Of a stretch of 64,000 nt of DNA, positions 42,750-55,199 are shown piece by piece. The stretch lies in the NCBI GenBank assembly GCA_964020975.1, contig OZ026627.1, positions 28,046,595 through 28,110,594 on the forward strand. The letters run 5' to 3'. Source of the stretch: Hermodice carunculata. Lineage: Eukaryota > Annelida > Polychaeta > Eunicida > Amphinomidae. Below the pieces are notes generated by a model. That model had not been told where the DNA came from, searched no databases, and saw only the letters and a list, made by a program, of their open reading frames with translations. A program made the translations under genes and the position numbers. Each line of letters opens with the position of its first letter. Position 1 is the first letter of the stretch.

Positions 42750-43640
42750 TGTTTTCACTCAGTCTAAATCATACATGTATGCTATTACTTTCTGAGAAGC
42801 CTAAAACTTTCTGATTTCTAAAAAGTCACCCACATCGATCTACATGTAAGTACGTTACATTATGAAATGTTTAAAGTGGAAGTTCATACTGTGATTGATG
42901 TAGGTGCTCTTATGTCATTCTGTCTTATTTTTGTTTTATATGTATAATGTTTACAGTGGCAGTCTACATTATGACATAGTGTCACTAGAGACTTGTATAC
43001 TCAAAAGTGGAGCTCAAGGAATATATCTGTGCAACACCAACGAAAATGAGAAAAAGCAATCATGCTGTTCACAGAACAATTTTCCAGTAGTTTTGCTTCG
43101 AAAGTAATCAGTTTATTAATGGGATAATGCACTATCTGAATATCAATAATTATGTATTGCATAGCTGAGATTGAATACACAAAATGAGCGTGTCCTCTTG
43201 TTGCTGTGCCTAATTGGCAATTTGTCCTTTCTCAATTTACCAAGTGCATGTTCGGTCAGTGATGTTAACACACAGTGAAGTCTATAAATCATATACAGAT
43301 TTGATGATAATTTATGTAAGATGCAAGACAGAAACAGCATGTTGGCATTGCATCAATGATATTGAGAAAAGTGGTACAGACACAGCTCCGGCAGGTTCCC
43401 ACTTGACAACTCAAGTCTCAGTGGAAGGTTGCAAAGCTAATCTGGCTTCATCAGTCTACTACCCTGTTAAACACAACAAATACACCGAAAATAAACACGA
43501 ACCCCCTTGCAACGTTTCATAACATTATGTGATTAACAAGCCTTGACACTGAATGTGAACAAATCATGCGTACCCGCTCAATTGTGCAACAAATCCAAGA
43601 AAATCCGGGTTAGCTATCCTGTCCAAGCCAAAACATCCAC
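42750..43640. other. Stretch with two short ORFs, no recognised gene
   Basis: Plus-strand frames at 42904-43107 and 43214-43522 are protein-like in composition (Cys, Asn, Lys rich) but match nothing I know and lack good splice borders. Confidence 0.3.
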
Positions 43641-44770
43641 CATGTTGTGACCTAGAATGAAGAATTGTGGGAAGCATGATAATGAGTTTGACAGATGTCA
43701 TGACTTTAATTGGTAGATCAACCAATCAGCGTACTACAAAGGCAATGCCAATTAACGGACTAACCAATCAAAGGACTAAACGGGAGTTGTCGTTTTTAGA
43801 TCATGGCGAATATTTTCGTGAGAAAAAATTCGCAAATTCATTTGATTAGTATATGAAAATGGTACCATGATACACTTATCCAATATCAGAGTGCAAAACA
43901 AGGTTCATTCTTTGTTGTGCACACGAAAAATGGAGTGTGAAATTTGCTCCAAAAGTGATCAAATTTGGTGCTTTTTGTGAGGTACCATCATGGCTGAGAG
44001 CAAGTGTGTACACACCTCCATTGCTCGGAATGATGTCAGGGTCCGTTTACTACCTGTGAAGGGCCACGGAGAAGCTCCAAAACTGGGGCGCTCCTTGTCA
44101 TTTCCAGTAAAATTATGTCCGAGATTGGACTATAATCTCTGTTGACTTGATGTAAAGAATGTTTCGAAGAAGTTGTTGGGTGCACAAAATGGCCGTAAGT
44201 GAAATTTTCTGAAGGTATTTATGTCGGGCAGTTCAATGCCAATTTCTGGTCTCGTGGCGGATAGATTACTGAAGTCTCCCGCGCATTATTATTATCCATT
44301 TGCGCAAATGATTTCCTGAAAACCATATAACAGCGGTAGGCCAAGTTTCTATTTATTTCAAATTTACAAAAATTTGGGAGGCGTAAATTGGGTCAAAAAT
44401 TCCAATATGGGAGTCTGGTTGTGGATCTGGAGGACCGGACTGGGAAAGATGTCGTATGGATCCGGCGCTATTGTCCCTGTCACGCTAATAAATAAATCTG
44501 CATAGTTTACATGCTCCGATACGGCGGCCATATTGTTGGAAGACATTTGCAATTTTATTTTCGTCCGATTTGGATTATTTTTGTGGATGTTGCCATAAAA
44601 TACGTACGGTAAGTTGACAAGTGTCACGTCAAGATCATCTGGGGTGAAAAAGAAATCTTTGCGGAGAGTGGGCACCGAGAAAACGTACGTGCTGGGGATC
44701 ATGTGTTTTTGGCAGCACGTACGCTGGCTTCCGTGTGTAGTTTCATTGAAATATTCCATTTAATGTGACC
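43640..44770. promoter_or_regulatory. CpG- and CCAAT-rich promoter-like region
   Basis: Three CCAAT motifs lie close together (ACCAATCAGCG, GCCAATTAA, ACCAATCAAAG near 43729-43770). CpG frequency is higher than in the surroundings. A YY1-like AACAATATGGCCGCC lies on the minus strand near 44525. A 131-codon minus-strand frame (44364-44759) crosses it but matches nothing. It could serve WDR37 (minus) or an upstream INO80D exon (plus). Inference. Confidence 0.35.
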
Positions 44771-44804
44771 TACCCTTGCTATCTGTATTTTTCCCCCATC
44801 TACA

Positions 44805-44945
44805 GGGTATCACTTATCAAGGTAATTCATTCTTTTTTGAACACATGACTTGGAGAGGATTCTTTTGCACTGTTTACACGGCCGTACTCGACCGTTATTT
44901 GGGCCATTGGGTTGATGCGCACACCGGTTTTGGTTTCAGGCCACA
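44805..44945 (+). CDS. Candidate exon, unrecognised
   Basis: A strong acceptor ('tgtatttttcccccatctacag') and a CAG/GTAAAT donor enclose about 47 open codons including MTWRGFFCTVY and LGHWVDAHTGFGF. CpG-rich. No homologue is recognised; it may be an untranslated exon that is open by chance. Confidence 0.28.
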
Positions 44946-44949
44946 GGTA

Positions 44950-47130
44950 AATTTACTTTTTTAGATAAATATTTTATTTGAAAGAACTTTTTCAAATATT
45001 TTCCCATGCGCGGAACTATGAGAGGATCGTAGTAAACCGTCTTCAACAGAAATCAGTGGTGAATTGCAGCCGTTTGCGTCAAATTTGATGGTTTGTTTAT
45101 AGCCAAGTGCGCATACAGTGGCGATATTGGAGGTATTACAGAATACGCGCTGTTCGAAGGGTTCTTTTGATGGATTTTTTTCAGTTACAAAGGTGATATT
45201 AGCATATCTTGACACTTCATAATGTTTTCAAGTTAATTTACGAACGTTTCAGAATAATTGTCGGACAACATCGCTGTTTACAGTGTATTTTTGCAGGCAT
45301 GTTTTTGAGAAATGGACCACTCCCATTTGCAATTTGGTTAATTTGTACCATGCGATATGATTTGTACCAAAGCTCTGATTTAACTGAGCTGCTGAGGACT
45401 CAAACAGGCAAAAAGAAATTAAGGAATGTAAACCAGTTTAACATATATGCTAAACCATGAAGTAACCAGTAAGTCTTCTGATTATTTACATGTTTATAAA
45501 CAAGCTGTACATGATAAATATGAAAGTGAAACAACATTATGTTCATCTAAAAGTCCTCATATTTTCTGGACAAGTCCCACAACAAAGCTTCCATATTACT
45601 TTTAAATAAACATTGATGAAAGGATTATAACAAAGACTGAAAGGTTCAGACTGCTAATTAACTCAGGTGGTAACATTGTAATGGTAGCAATTTTTCATTC
45701 AGGGGAGTTGTTTGGACAAGGTATTTCAAAGACTCAGACACAGTGCTCAAGAGATTAATTGACCTTGAGCCTAAACTGGGCACAGCAGTAGTCTAACATT
45801 ATTAATTTCAGATTCTGTGTACAGTTTTTTTTTCAACAGTGATGAAAAAATTAGCATATGGGACTAATGAAAAGGTCTGTTAGTATTGAAATCTTTGGGA
45901 AGGGATATTGATACTCATCCACATGCAAGTCACTACATGTACTTGGGGACCACTCCTATCGTTATAGTATAACTTAAATACTATTACTTGTGGCCATTTA
46001 GCCATACTTAACTGTTTCTTCAGAGTTGCAGAAATGCATATTTGTAATTTATGTCAGAAATACATGTATCTGAATGAATAATGAAGGCCACACCAGAATT
46101 GTACAGTAACATTATTCCAATTATTGCTCAGCCACATGTACCGAGCCGTATATGTATGATGTGTGCCTGGGATTGCATGGGTTATTTTTCAGTTTTCTAC
46201 TGCCTTTTTAAGCACCGTATACTTGTTTTCATAAACTTATAATCAAATTATATAGTATTTTAGATACAAAAGAAGAGAAAAGAAAAGTGCTGTCGTAATC
46301 GTGGAGATTGAATGGCAAAAACATTCTGTTGAAATACATTTTTTTTGGGGGGGGGTATATGACAGAACACTTTTAACAGGCTTCAGGTTTAAAATGAATG
46401 TGTTGACATGTACAACTACAACCTGTACCTTTTTTAATGATTGCCATGTAGCCTCTGGCCATTAGATTACTATGTTGTAATGGTGTGTAGCATGAATAAA
46501 CTTCATGTTGTAAACTTAACAGCTTTAAGGACTGGTAAGACACCAAAAACCTTTGCATGGCCGATTTTGAGATTTTAACGGTTTTTTACAAGATGAATGT
46601 CCTTTCTATTAGTTGTCAAAATTTCAAGCTTTTAAATACTGTGGAAACATGAGAAAAACGCCCAAAACCACACAAGCATGTGGACATCCGAAAGTCCATG
46701 TGTCATAATTTTGGTTTTCAACCGCCAAACGGAACAGTGCACCCGTCAATCATACTTAACAGCCTGTCATGTGGCTGCAGGTAGCAACTGTCCATGGCAA
46801 ACGGAGAGTGGTATCAGGGCGCCAATGCGAAAAAAGGCGACATGCCGAAAGTATGTTTGTGGGCAGGGAAAAGATGCAAACATGTTAACATATCATAGCC
46901 TTAGTGGTTAACTTTATAGCTATCTTGCTTGTTTTGTGTTCTAACGAAGGGAGACTTTAAATGTTGAAGAGGAGCGGCAATTGTCTGACGATGTCCCTTC
47001 AAAGGCCGTGCCGTGATGGATTACCCCAGTGGTCCTGCACACCAAAGACAGGCGGGGAAAAAACTGACAATTTAATCAACAATACCCACGTACATGATAA
47101 TATTTTATGGAAACCCAGGGATGAGGAAAT
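44950..47130. other. Stretch without a recognised gene
   Basis: Low-complexity A/T DNA and a G run near 46350. Nothing convincing in either strand. Confidence 0.5.
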
Positions 47131-47136
47131 AAAAGT

Positions 47137-47300
47137 CAGGGCTATAAATAGGGCTTATCCGCTTGTCCGTACTAAGTGAAACTTGTGACGGACAAGTAAA
47201 GTTGCCAATGCACTTGTCCAAAATTTACATACAGTTCAATTAGAATAAGACTCCACTTGGTTGGCGGACAAGTGAAAATTTTTCCTTATTTCTAGCACTG
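47137..47300. mobile_element. 164-bp CAGGGCTA-ended MITE, 5-bp duplication
   Basis: CAGGGCTATAAATA and, inverted, CAGTGCTAGAAATA, flanked by AAAGT on both sides. Internal 'cttgtccg' and 'ggacaagtg' text links it to 13787-14054. Confidence 0.8.
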
Positions 47301-47539
47301 AAAGTGCAAATAAACACATCGAAATAACCATAAACGTGAACAGCAGAGAAAACACACAAAATAACATTACAAAATTCAGGTTGGAAAGAGAATTTGAAAC
47401 TCATTGACAAAATAACCACAAAATAATGACAAGCTAACTAAGTGTATTGTGTACAAACAAGTCTAACAAGCTAACTACATAAAGTATCCAGATAGGAGTA
47501 AATACAATTAAATACTATCCCTAAAAACGGGATGAAGAG

Positions 47540-47720
47540 GTAGGGGGCAGAAGACCAAACCCGCCATCCGTGCACAGACCACGAGCGGCCATAGGCCGCC
47601 CATCGAAGCAAGGCTATACAACTTTCGTTGCCATGCTTGAGGTCACGGGGGCCGAAGGGCCGCCTCCATGACGTCACGCTTTGAAACCAGACTGTCGATG
47701 TCGCCGTTTGACAGATCGCT
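47540..47720. promoter_or_regulatory. GC-rich patch with CRE
   Basis: A GC-rich island in A/T-rich surroundings, with a perfect TGACGTCA palindrome near 47671 (CREB/ATF site). Possible promoter. No transcript is defined. Confidence 0.3.
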
Positions 47721-48447
47721 GAATAATGCTTTCTGTACTTTAAAAGCTCTTTTATTCATGTGATTGGCCAAAAATTGATTGACAACCTCCCCAAATGTTA
47801 AGGGACGATGTTTACTACGTTTTGTACAAATATCAGCTCAACTTGAGCAAATGGTATTGTTTCAGAGGCAAATGATCAACATCAAAGGCCTTTGAAGCTT
47901 GTTTTCTCAGAAAGGATAATAGGACGAGAACCCCACCTAAGAATGGTTATTCCAAGAAAACGGCTGGGCGAAATTTAATCTGGTTAACAGCTTTTGATTC
48001 TGTAATATCTGAACTGCAAAAACGATTCAGCGATTTACAAAAGTTTGCTTCGTTCTTGTTCTATGAAATGAAAAAAATGAACATCCTGAAAATTCAAAGG
48101 GAAAATTGAAACGTCAAACTTTGAGGATGGATAACAGAAAAACGAAACCAAACATGAAAAATCACAGGATCAATTTTTGTTGCCAATATGTCAGGATTAA
48201 GATGCAAGTAATTATGAATTTATCACAAATAATTAGTGACTTATATCGGTCGACGTTTATGGGGTGGATGCTTTGCGGTCAACTTTTAATTGTTTATTCA
48301 ACAATTAGCGTCACAGACACCCAAATACAGGCCATATAAATTCTTTGGAGTATGACAATTACACACATATATGATATGTTATCCTAACGCAAATGCAGTT
48401 TGAGCTAGGATGTACTGAAGTGGGATTTATTTTTGGTGTCTTACCTG

Positions 48448-48965
48448 TCCTTAAACTCAATACATGTGCTGTACACAGGAGATGGCCAAGCAGTCTATTG
48501 CATGGTAGTACATGTACTAGACTTCAGTCGATCTCTACCACAGTGTGGACTGTATATTCAGTTGAACACAGACATTCTTGTTAGTTGAATAAGAGGAAAA
48601 ATCACAGTTAACCAGTGTTTCCGTTAACCTGCAAAAGGGGGTATATTACCCTTTCAAAACCTGAAATACCCTCTGAGAAAATCCTAAAGGGTCAGAAGGG
48701 TTGTTTATTTACATGTAAAATTGGCGAAAATCTGGTCATCAGCCCTGAATTTCCCTTCATTTGACCCCCGGAAAAAAATTCCTAACGGAAACACTGGTTA
48801 ACAATTCAATACATTTGCTGTACACCTGAGATGGTCAAGCAGTCAAATGCATGGCAGTACAAGACCACAACTTCAGTCGATCTCTACCAGAGTGCAGACT
48901 GCATATTCAGTTGAATACAGACACTTTTGTCTGTTGAATAAGAGGGAAAATCATAGTTAACAATA
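48448..48965. repeat. ~165-bp direct duplication flanking a MITE
   Basis: 48448-48612 and 48803-48962 are copies. Both hold 'ttcagtcgatctctacca' and 'tattcagttga(a)'-type text and end in 'aatcacagttaac' or 'aatcatagttaac'. The 184-bp element 48613-48796 lies exactly between them. Confidence 0.85.
48613..48796. mobile_element. 184-bp CAGTGTTTCC-ended MITE
   Basis: Perfect 14-bp ends (CAGTGTTTCCGTTA) flanked by GTTAAC on both sides. The ends and the 'taccct' / 'agggt' interior match the nested element at 61053-61262. Confidence 0.88.
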
Positions 48966-49135
48966 ATATTATCATGGTGTGTTTTGTTTTGGAATAGACA
49001 ATTGACAGGCTAGAATTTTGTGTCATCATTAGATCATTGTTATCCTTAGGCCTGTATGTACCAAATAAAGTGATCAATTTTACAGTTTAGGTATATGTAG
49101 ACATTCTGAATTTTATATGAGAGCAAAAGGCATAA

Positions 49136-49478
49136 CAGGGTTCATACAGGTCCTTGAAATCCTTGAAAGTACTTGAATTTACTACCTGCTTTTTCAAGGG
49201 CTTGAAAACCTTGAAAATCAATGTTTTTGCAATGATGTTTTAAAATTTTAAATTTTAAATATCAAATAATGCACCTTCCTCCAAAAGTTAAGTTAGCCTG
49301 ATCACTTCCTCCCCTGTCACTTTAGAACCCCCCCCCCCCCCAAAAAAAAAAATGGACAGCAAGACACAAGAAAGAAAATCCAACAAGTTGGAAAGTCCTT
49401 GAATTTTGGTTAAAAAAGGTCCTGGAAATTCCTGGCAAAGTCCTTGAATTTCAAAGGTGCCAAGCTGTATGAACCCTG
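49136..49478. mobile_element. 343-bp CAGGGTTC-ended MITE
   Basis: CAGGGTTCATACAG at both ends, inverted. The interior repeats 'ccttgaaa' / 'tccttgaatt' motifs. The flanking duplication is not clear. hAT-like. Confidence 0.8.
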
Positions 49479-49485
49479 TATAAGT

Positions 49486-52400
49486 TAAGGTAGCGGCCAC
49501 ATTTCGACTGCAGCGGCAATATGGTGACTCATCATAAAATGACTTTTTTCCATTTTCATGAAGCCCATTATCTAAACTTTGTGCTCACCAAAATTGACTT
49601 TAAAAAAAAAAAATATTTATAGGAGAAAAATGAAGAAAAACATCACTAACTTTGGGCTGTCAATTACACGTGCTTGGTCTGTTTGTTGAATTATGTTAAT
49701 TAATCGCCAAGTTTAGATAGCACTCGGCCGCCGCCTCTGGCCCTGACAACGCGGAAATGCGGTGGACTATGACTAATGAGACAATGGGGCATCGCTTGAG
49801 TGAATTTACACTGCCACATGATATGATGACGAAAAGATGTTACTTCAACCCTTCCTGTATCGACCGAGAAATTCTCTGTTCTTTTTGTTTATCTTATGGT
49901 CTATGATTGAAATAAAATAACTCTTGATGACCCGTTTTGACGATCGCCCTTTGTCAAAATGGCGGCTCGATCGACGGGCACGGAAGATTACAGCAAAGGC
50001 GGCCGAACGGAGGATTGCCCGAAAATCAGCATTCATCATGCAATAATAATACTATGAGCATTAAAATAATAAAAGTTTGCTGGTGTTCTGATCAGTTTGT
50101 TACGTGATGAGTAAACACAATTGGTGATCGGTGAATTTCAGTAAATGCAATGCTGCACCCAAGTTCCTGTAATGATATATCCTTTCATCTCAGGCGGCAC
50201 TTCGTTGTCTGCGTGGTTTGTGTGTTGACATTCCAGGAAAACATTGCAGTGGTGGTCAAAACCTTACAATGGACACTTGTCGCAAATTATGTTGAAACTA
50301 ATGGGTTCCCGGCATTTGTAAGACATTTCTTTGAAACTTTTGACTGGGGTGGGGTCTGTGTTTTCAGCAATAATACGACTCTACCCTCAGAAAGCAACCT
50401 CATAGGTGGATTACCGGCCCCTGATACGTTCATCAATCAGTGTAATAAAACAGTGCGGGCATTGACCTTACTTTCTTAGTCGTCTCATATACTATACCCA
50501 GAAACCGTATAGTCCCTAGTCACTGCTTTCAGACTTAGAGAGTCAAGTAGGAAAGAATTATGTCAAAAACAAAGAGAGAATCAAAAGCAGGATGACGCCA
50601 GCGTCAGATTGCCGAGAGTGTAACAGTAACGGAGAGAGAGAGAGCTTGCGAACCAGATAACACAACTCGGGCAAGCTTTATTCTTTGTTTGCTTTTCAAG
50701 TATATAAATAACTGAATATTATCATCATGCTTTAAGCCTATAGAATGCCAATCATTTAAATTATTTATTGCTTGGACATTTTCATTAACCCAAATAAAAC
50801 GTAGGTTTCGGGGTTATTGAGTGAGCAATAAGAACGTATAATTTACCAAAATCAGACGTATCCAAAGTCTTGCATTGGCTGGCTATTATGCTGACATTTA
50901 TCAATATTGACCATGCTGTGTTGAAGTGCTTAGCTATAAAATTACAAAAGCAACAAACAGCACCCCCCCCCCCCCCCAAACATGTCTCTGGTCAAACCAA
51001 GGCATATAGGCCCTACCCTGGAAAATTAGCATTGGAGATACATATGTATCTTTTATATATATATATATATACAATGATATACTGCAGATTGGCCCAAGTC
51101 AAAACGAATGCAAATACAACAAAAATGAAAACACTTTTGGATGTAAATAAACTTTTTATAATACTGAAATACAAGATATTCACGGTTATTCATACCTTAG
51201 TGAAAAACGGTCTCCTTTTTCCCATTTCTAAAATATTATAGCCAGTGCAGCTTTTACATCAAAGTAATTGGTCTATCAATCCCCCCCCCACCCCCCACCC
51301 CCCCCCACCCCCCCGGCATCTATCAACTCAACAATGGAAGAGAACTGGAGGTCAAATTACTTCACATGAAATTTGACAATGAGGACGGAGACTTTTGAAG
51401 AAAAGTTTTATTACTTATGTTCAATATCCAATTATCTTTGGTTGGTAACAATATCAAAAATGTTCTATAAAATTTGACAGAGAACACAAAGTGGTCCATC
51501 CCATTCTGCTCTATGCTCCAACTGAACAGCACCCTGCATCTAACAAAACTAATATGGATAATCTTTTTTCCTCGAACTCCCAAAACAGTATCAGAAAATA
51601 AAATGCTCAATTTTGTTTAATATACAAGTTACAACACTGCTCCTTGTACATACGATGGAAAATATTTCCGTCCAAAATAATAAACACAAGACAAATTTGC
51701 TGTAAGCTTTCCAAAACACTGCATGGCCATGGCACTAACCATGGCGTAAATAAAGGCCTTTTGCTCTTTGATCCAACGTGATGAGAAGTGAGTGAGCAGA
51801 ACATGCCAGCTGAGTGAACTTCTCCGTAAAACAAACATTTGAAATACACGAGGTCTTCACTTACAGCCGCCATATTTAAACACTGGTTGTTAGGGTCAAG
51901 GTTATCACACGTCAGGTCACGTGATTATTCCACTTACAATTCCCGTTTGAAGTCAGGCAGCCGCATGGGAAACCAGCCAGGTAAAACCAACAGCTTGGCT
52001 GCCTTTGGAGTCTTTGAGTTTTAAAACATGCTTTTTAACACAGAAAACATCAATACGTTTTACGAGCAAAACATCAAATGTGAGGTTTGCATGTGTACCA
52101 TGTGTACTACAAAGTTGAGCCGGAGAAAACAAACCGTATTCCCGCTACAGACAATCATGTACGAAAACGGGCCATTCTACCTTTCATTGCGATTTACTCA
52201 GAAAACAATTTTCGCAAGATCAATCAATTTTGTAAACAACATTTTAAAAAACCCAGTAGGTTTATCCTATCGAAATGAACAGATTTTGGATGGTAAATAC
52301 CTAAGCTAGGAACCGTATCTGGGATTTTCCGTTCTAACTATTCCTTCCGTGACTTTTGAAGCGCTAAAAGTGACAGAATTGTAAGACTTTATGATGGCGA

Positions 52401-52744
52401 TGAAAGAATTCAACAACATTTTCAATATTCATTCATTTCATGAACGGTAAGAAGGGTTCCTGTGTATTGGTCAGTACTTAAATCCTGCATAGTTTTTAGA
52501 CTTAATTGTCGAATATTTTTCCAGTAGGCGCTGCAAAAAGTGCTATCTGATACCCCCTAGGAAAATTACTCAGGACACCATCAAAACTCGTCCTGTTATA
52601 CAAAACCTAGTTCTTTCAAATCTAGACATCTGTACCATTAAAATAAGGTATAGTTTTCCGGGTGAAATGGCAAAAACGAATAAGTTATAAGGGGTTAAAG
52701 TCGCTAGTTCTATACGCGCGGTCGAAATATGGCCGCTACCTTAA
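49486..52744. mobile_element. Candidate 3.26-kb TTAA-bounded element
   Basis: The left end reads TTAAGGTAGCGGCCACATTT and the right end, inverted, TTAAGGTAGCGGCCATATTT; the match continues through CGAC. TTAA targets are used by piggyBac and Kolobok elements. The interior has CpG-rich patches and several frames of 60-110 codons (49845-50039, 50150-50479, 51607-51873, 52028-52309), but I recognise no transposase. It could instead be two solo fragments of one family flanking host DNA. Confidence 0.5.
51838..51960 (-). promoter_or_regulatory. Promoter-like patch with YY1-type ATG and E-box
   Basis: On the minus strand TTTAAATATGGCGGCT is followed at once by GTAAGT, a perfect donor after ATG GCG GCT. 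A CACGTG E-box lies about 70 bp upstream. It could be a first exon, coding only MAA or untranslated. A similar plus-strand YY1-like AAAATGGCGGC lies near 49956. Confidence 0.3.
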
Positions 52745-53990
52745 CATATTTTCATGAGCATTATGGCGCATGTTTCTACATTTATTTCCATTGTTTCAAG
52801 CATGTAACTGGTTGAAACTTAGTATGAAAAGTTATTAGTATATACGCGCCATGCAGTGCGAGTCCTGGGAATAGGAATAGCTTGTGTAACTTTTGAGGGG
52901 CATCTGAATGTTAAAAAGTGCTTGGTTGGAAAGGGGAGGGTGTTCGAAGTTACCATAGAAAGTGGACACTTCCGGCAGTTTTAAAAGTGGCCTTCATGCA
53001 CTAGAAATGAATGTCAATCATGGATTCACAAACTGAGTGCTTTTCATGTTTTGTTCAACATCAAAATTCTTTTTTTTTTTTTTTAATAATGTGTGTTGGC
53101 TATGTGTGGAAGGAGCGGTTGGTCATTTGCCAAAATGGCAGGTGGTGAAAAACAGGTGACAAACCAGCCTCTAGTTTTAGTACAGATTCTCAACCAAAAA
53201 CACTGAAAACGCTGACAGCAACAGCAGTTTAAACCTAAAAGTTTTCACTGGCCAACTACAATGTCAACCAGCATTTGATTGTTAGCCATGGTTGAGTTTC
53301 AGCCTTAACTGAAAAAATACTTTTTTTTTTTTTTGTTCAAATGTGTTTGTGAAGCTCTTGATAAGTTTCATTCTTCAAACTAGAAAAGACCTTTGCTTGT
53401 TAATTTCATATTTGTATCTTATGGACATACAATGTAACCTGTTGAAATGTATGTGCATGTAGGATCAGTCCTAATCATGCTAATTCAAATTTACCACAAA
53501 GAATTACATACAGAATTAAAACAGAAAGAAAAATGCTTCTTTCTCACACCTTTTGTATTTTATTTGGGTGTGCATGTTTACAACAAAATTTCTTGCTCTA
53601 TACCTTATCATGCTTATGATTTCACAAGAATCGGGGAGGTTCAGGAAACTAGATTGTATGTTTTAGGACTGGCCTAAGTATTCAGAACAGGTGTAGCAGA
53701 ATTAAAGCATGGTATTGTTCATGTGTACATCACTCAAGATTTTGGCATCCCTGAACCAAAAAGTTTGGTAAAGGTCATTACAACAATTTCAGTTTTGTAG
53801 CTGTGGAAACCAGTGGTAAAGAGCAGCATCTGTCGGACTCCCAAACGGGTTAAAATTCTGGTGGGACAGGTATTTGATATAACGTCTGCAAGTCTGACAG
53901 GACAGAGCTTTTTATTTGGGGTGGGGGTGGGGGGTGATATATGTCACTTGATTGGGTGCCAGAAATCATAGGTATTTGGGCTCAAAAGGC
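52745..53990. other. Stretch without a recognised gene
   Basis: T runs near 53070 and 53322. An ATG in 'ccaaaatggcaggtgg' with a GTGACA donor-like site near 53155 is noted but unsupported. Confidence 0.4.
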
Positions 53991-53991
53991 A

Positions 53992-54198
53992 TCATTTTGC
54001 TTGCTTGATGTTATAGTGTTGTTCATGTGGTAGGTAGGGCAAAACAAATCTCTCCAGAGTCTGCTTGTTTGGGAACAAGTATTCCTCTAGATGCGTTACA
54101 TTTACGTCGTCCCAAATTGTATACTTGTCAGTTTTCCCTTTTTCCAGGAAATAGGATGTGAATGGATGAGCGCTGCCATCCAAACTGCGTAGTTTCAT
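53992..54198 (-). CDS. Small unidentified ORF
   Basis: 68 codons from ATG (upstream 'gctaacagaac') to TGA. The composition looks coding (FLEKGKTDKYTIWDDVNV, then PNKQTLERFVLPYLPHEQH). I do not recognise it. It could be a terminal exon of an unseen minus-strand gene, a transposon fragment or chance. Confidence 0.25.
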   Translation of the reverse strand: MKLRSLDGSAHPFTSYFLEKGKTDKYTIWDDVNVTHLEEYLFPNKQTLERFVLPYLPHEQHYNIKQAK

Positions 54199-54572
54199 GT
54201 TCTGTTAGCACACTGGGAATAAGTATTGTTTATAATTAGATTTCTTTAGACAGGCAAATTTCCCCCCTCCCCTCCCCCATTTCGTGCCCTGTGAGACTGG
54301 AAAAAAATGTTAATGTTTACACCAGGAAGCTGCTCATATGGAACTGCTCTTTCAAGTAGAGCAAAACATAAATGTACACGTTGTTATCCCCTCCATCAAA
54401 GTACTATTTATGTGTAATTTATGAGTATTTAAGCCATGAACTGTAACATTTCTAATTTTTCCTCTCGTAAACAATTGTGTAAAAGTGCATGTATTTTGCA
54501 TAAATTTGCATGCATGCTGGTTCTTTCCGATTTTCCTAATTACTGATCTTTTTGTTTTCTCTTACCTTGCAG

Positions 54573-54837
54573 CCATGTGAAGTGCAGAAAATGGCACATG
54601 TGACCGTCGGCAAGGCGTAATGTTTGAAGGGAAGAACATTCACTTCTCGCCAGTCGACAACAAACCGCTGTGTTCATTCAGTACCAAGTTATGTAAACAG
54701 AGACGCCTTAATGGCTATGCATTCTGTGTGCGCCACATTTTGGAAGATCCACAGGCCCCCTTCAAGCAGTGTGCTTATGTAGCTCGCTACAATAAGCAGA
54801 AATGCACAAATCCCGTACCCAAGGACCAACAGCGCCA
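54573..54837 (+). CDS. INO80D: INO80 complex subunit D, first coding exon
   Basis: Acceptor 'ttaccttgcag' at 54572, 47 bp of 5' UTR with short upstream ATGs, then ATG at 54620. The frame FEGKNIHFSPVDNKPLCSFS, then LCKQRRLNGYAFCVRH, matches the vertebrate INO80D N-terminus (MYEGKHIHFS...LCKQRRLNGYAFC) almost residue for residue. Cys18, 25, 36 and His39 form the first half of a C3H zinc-finger-like module shared with KANSL2. Cys51 and Cys62 begin the second half, whose last ligands lie in the next exon. Donor GTAAGT after 54837 (phase 2). INO80D is a metazoan accessory subunit of the INO80 nucleosome remodeller in the nucleus. The start is fixed by homology and by an in-frame TGA upstream. At least one non-coding exon lies upstream, and the rest of the gene lies beyond the window. 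Confidence 0.95.
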
Positions 54838-55199
54838 GTAAGTATATCACACCCCAATGTTCTGCACAGCAGTTATCCAATAAGGGTCTTCCATCCGGTT
54901 TGGGAGTTGCATAAGTTGCCATTTGGTATCTACTGCAGACTTGCAAGGTGGTTCCATGTCAAGTGGCCTTCACATAAAAAATTTCAATCTTTGACATGCT
55001 TTTATTTAATTGTTTCCAAGCCAAAGGTATGTATGTAGAGTCTAAATCTGAAAAGCAAAATTGTGTAGAACAAGTAATGTTGGTTCATATTCGGTCAGTT
55101 TCATTAGAGGACATGCATATTACTTTCCCACCAAGATCTTAGACCCTGTTGCAAGCAGTGACAATCATTCTATATATAAAAGGTAAAAACTGTAAACAA

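Noticed and set aside
44364-44759. 131-aa minus-strand ORF with MAAVSEH segment
   Set aside because: Intact and CpG-rich, but matches nothing I know. Kept only as part of the promoter-like region.
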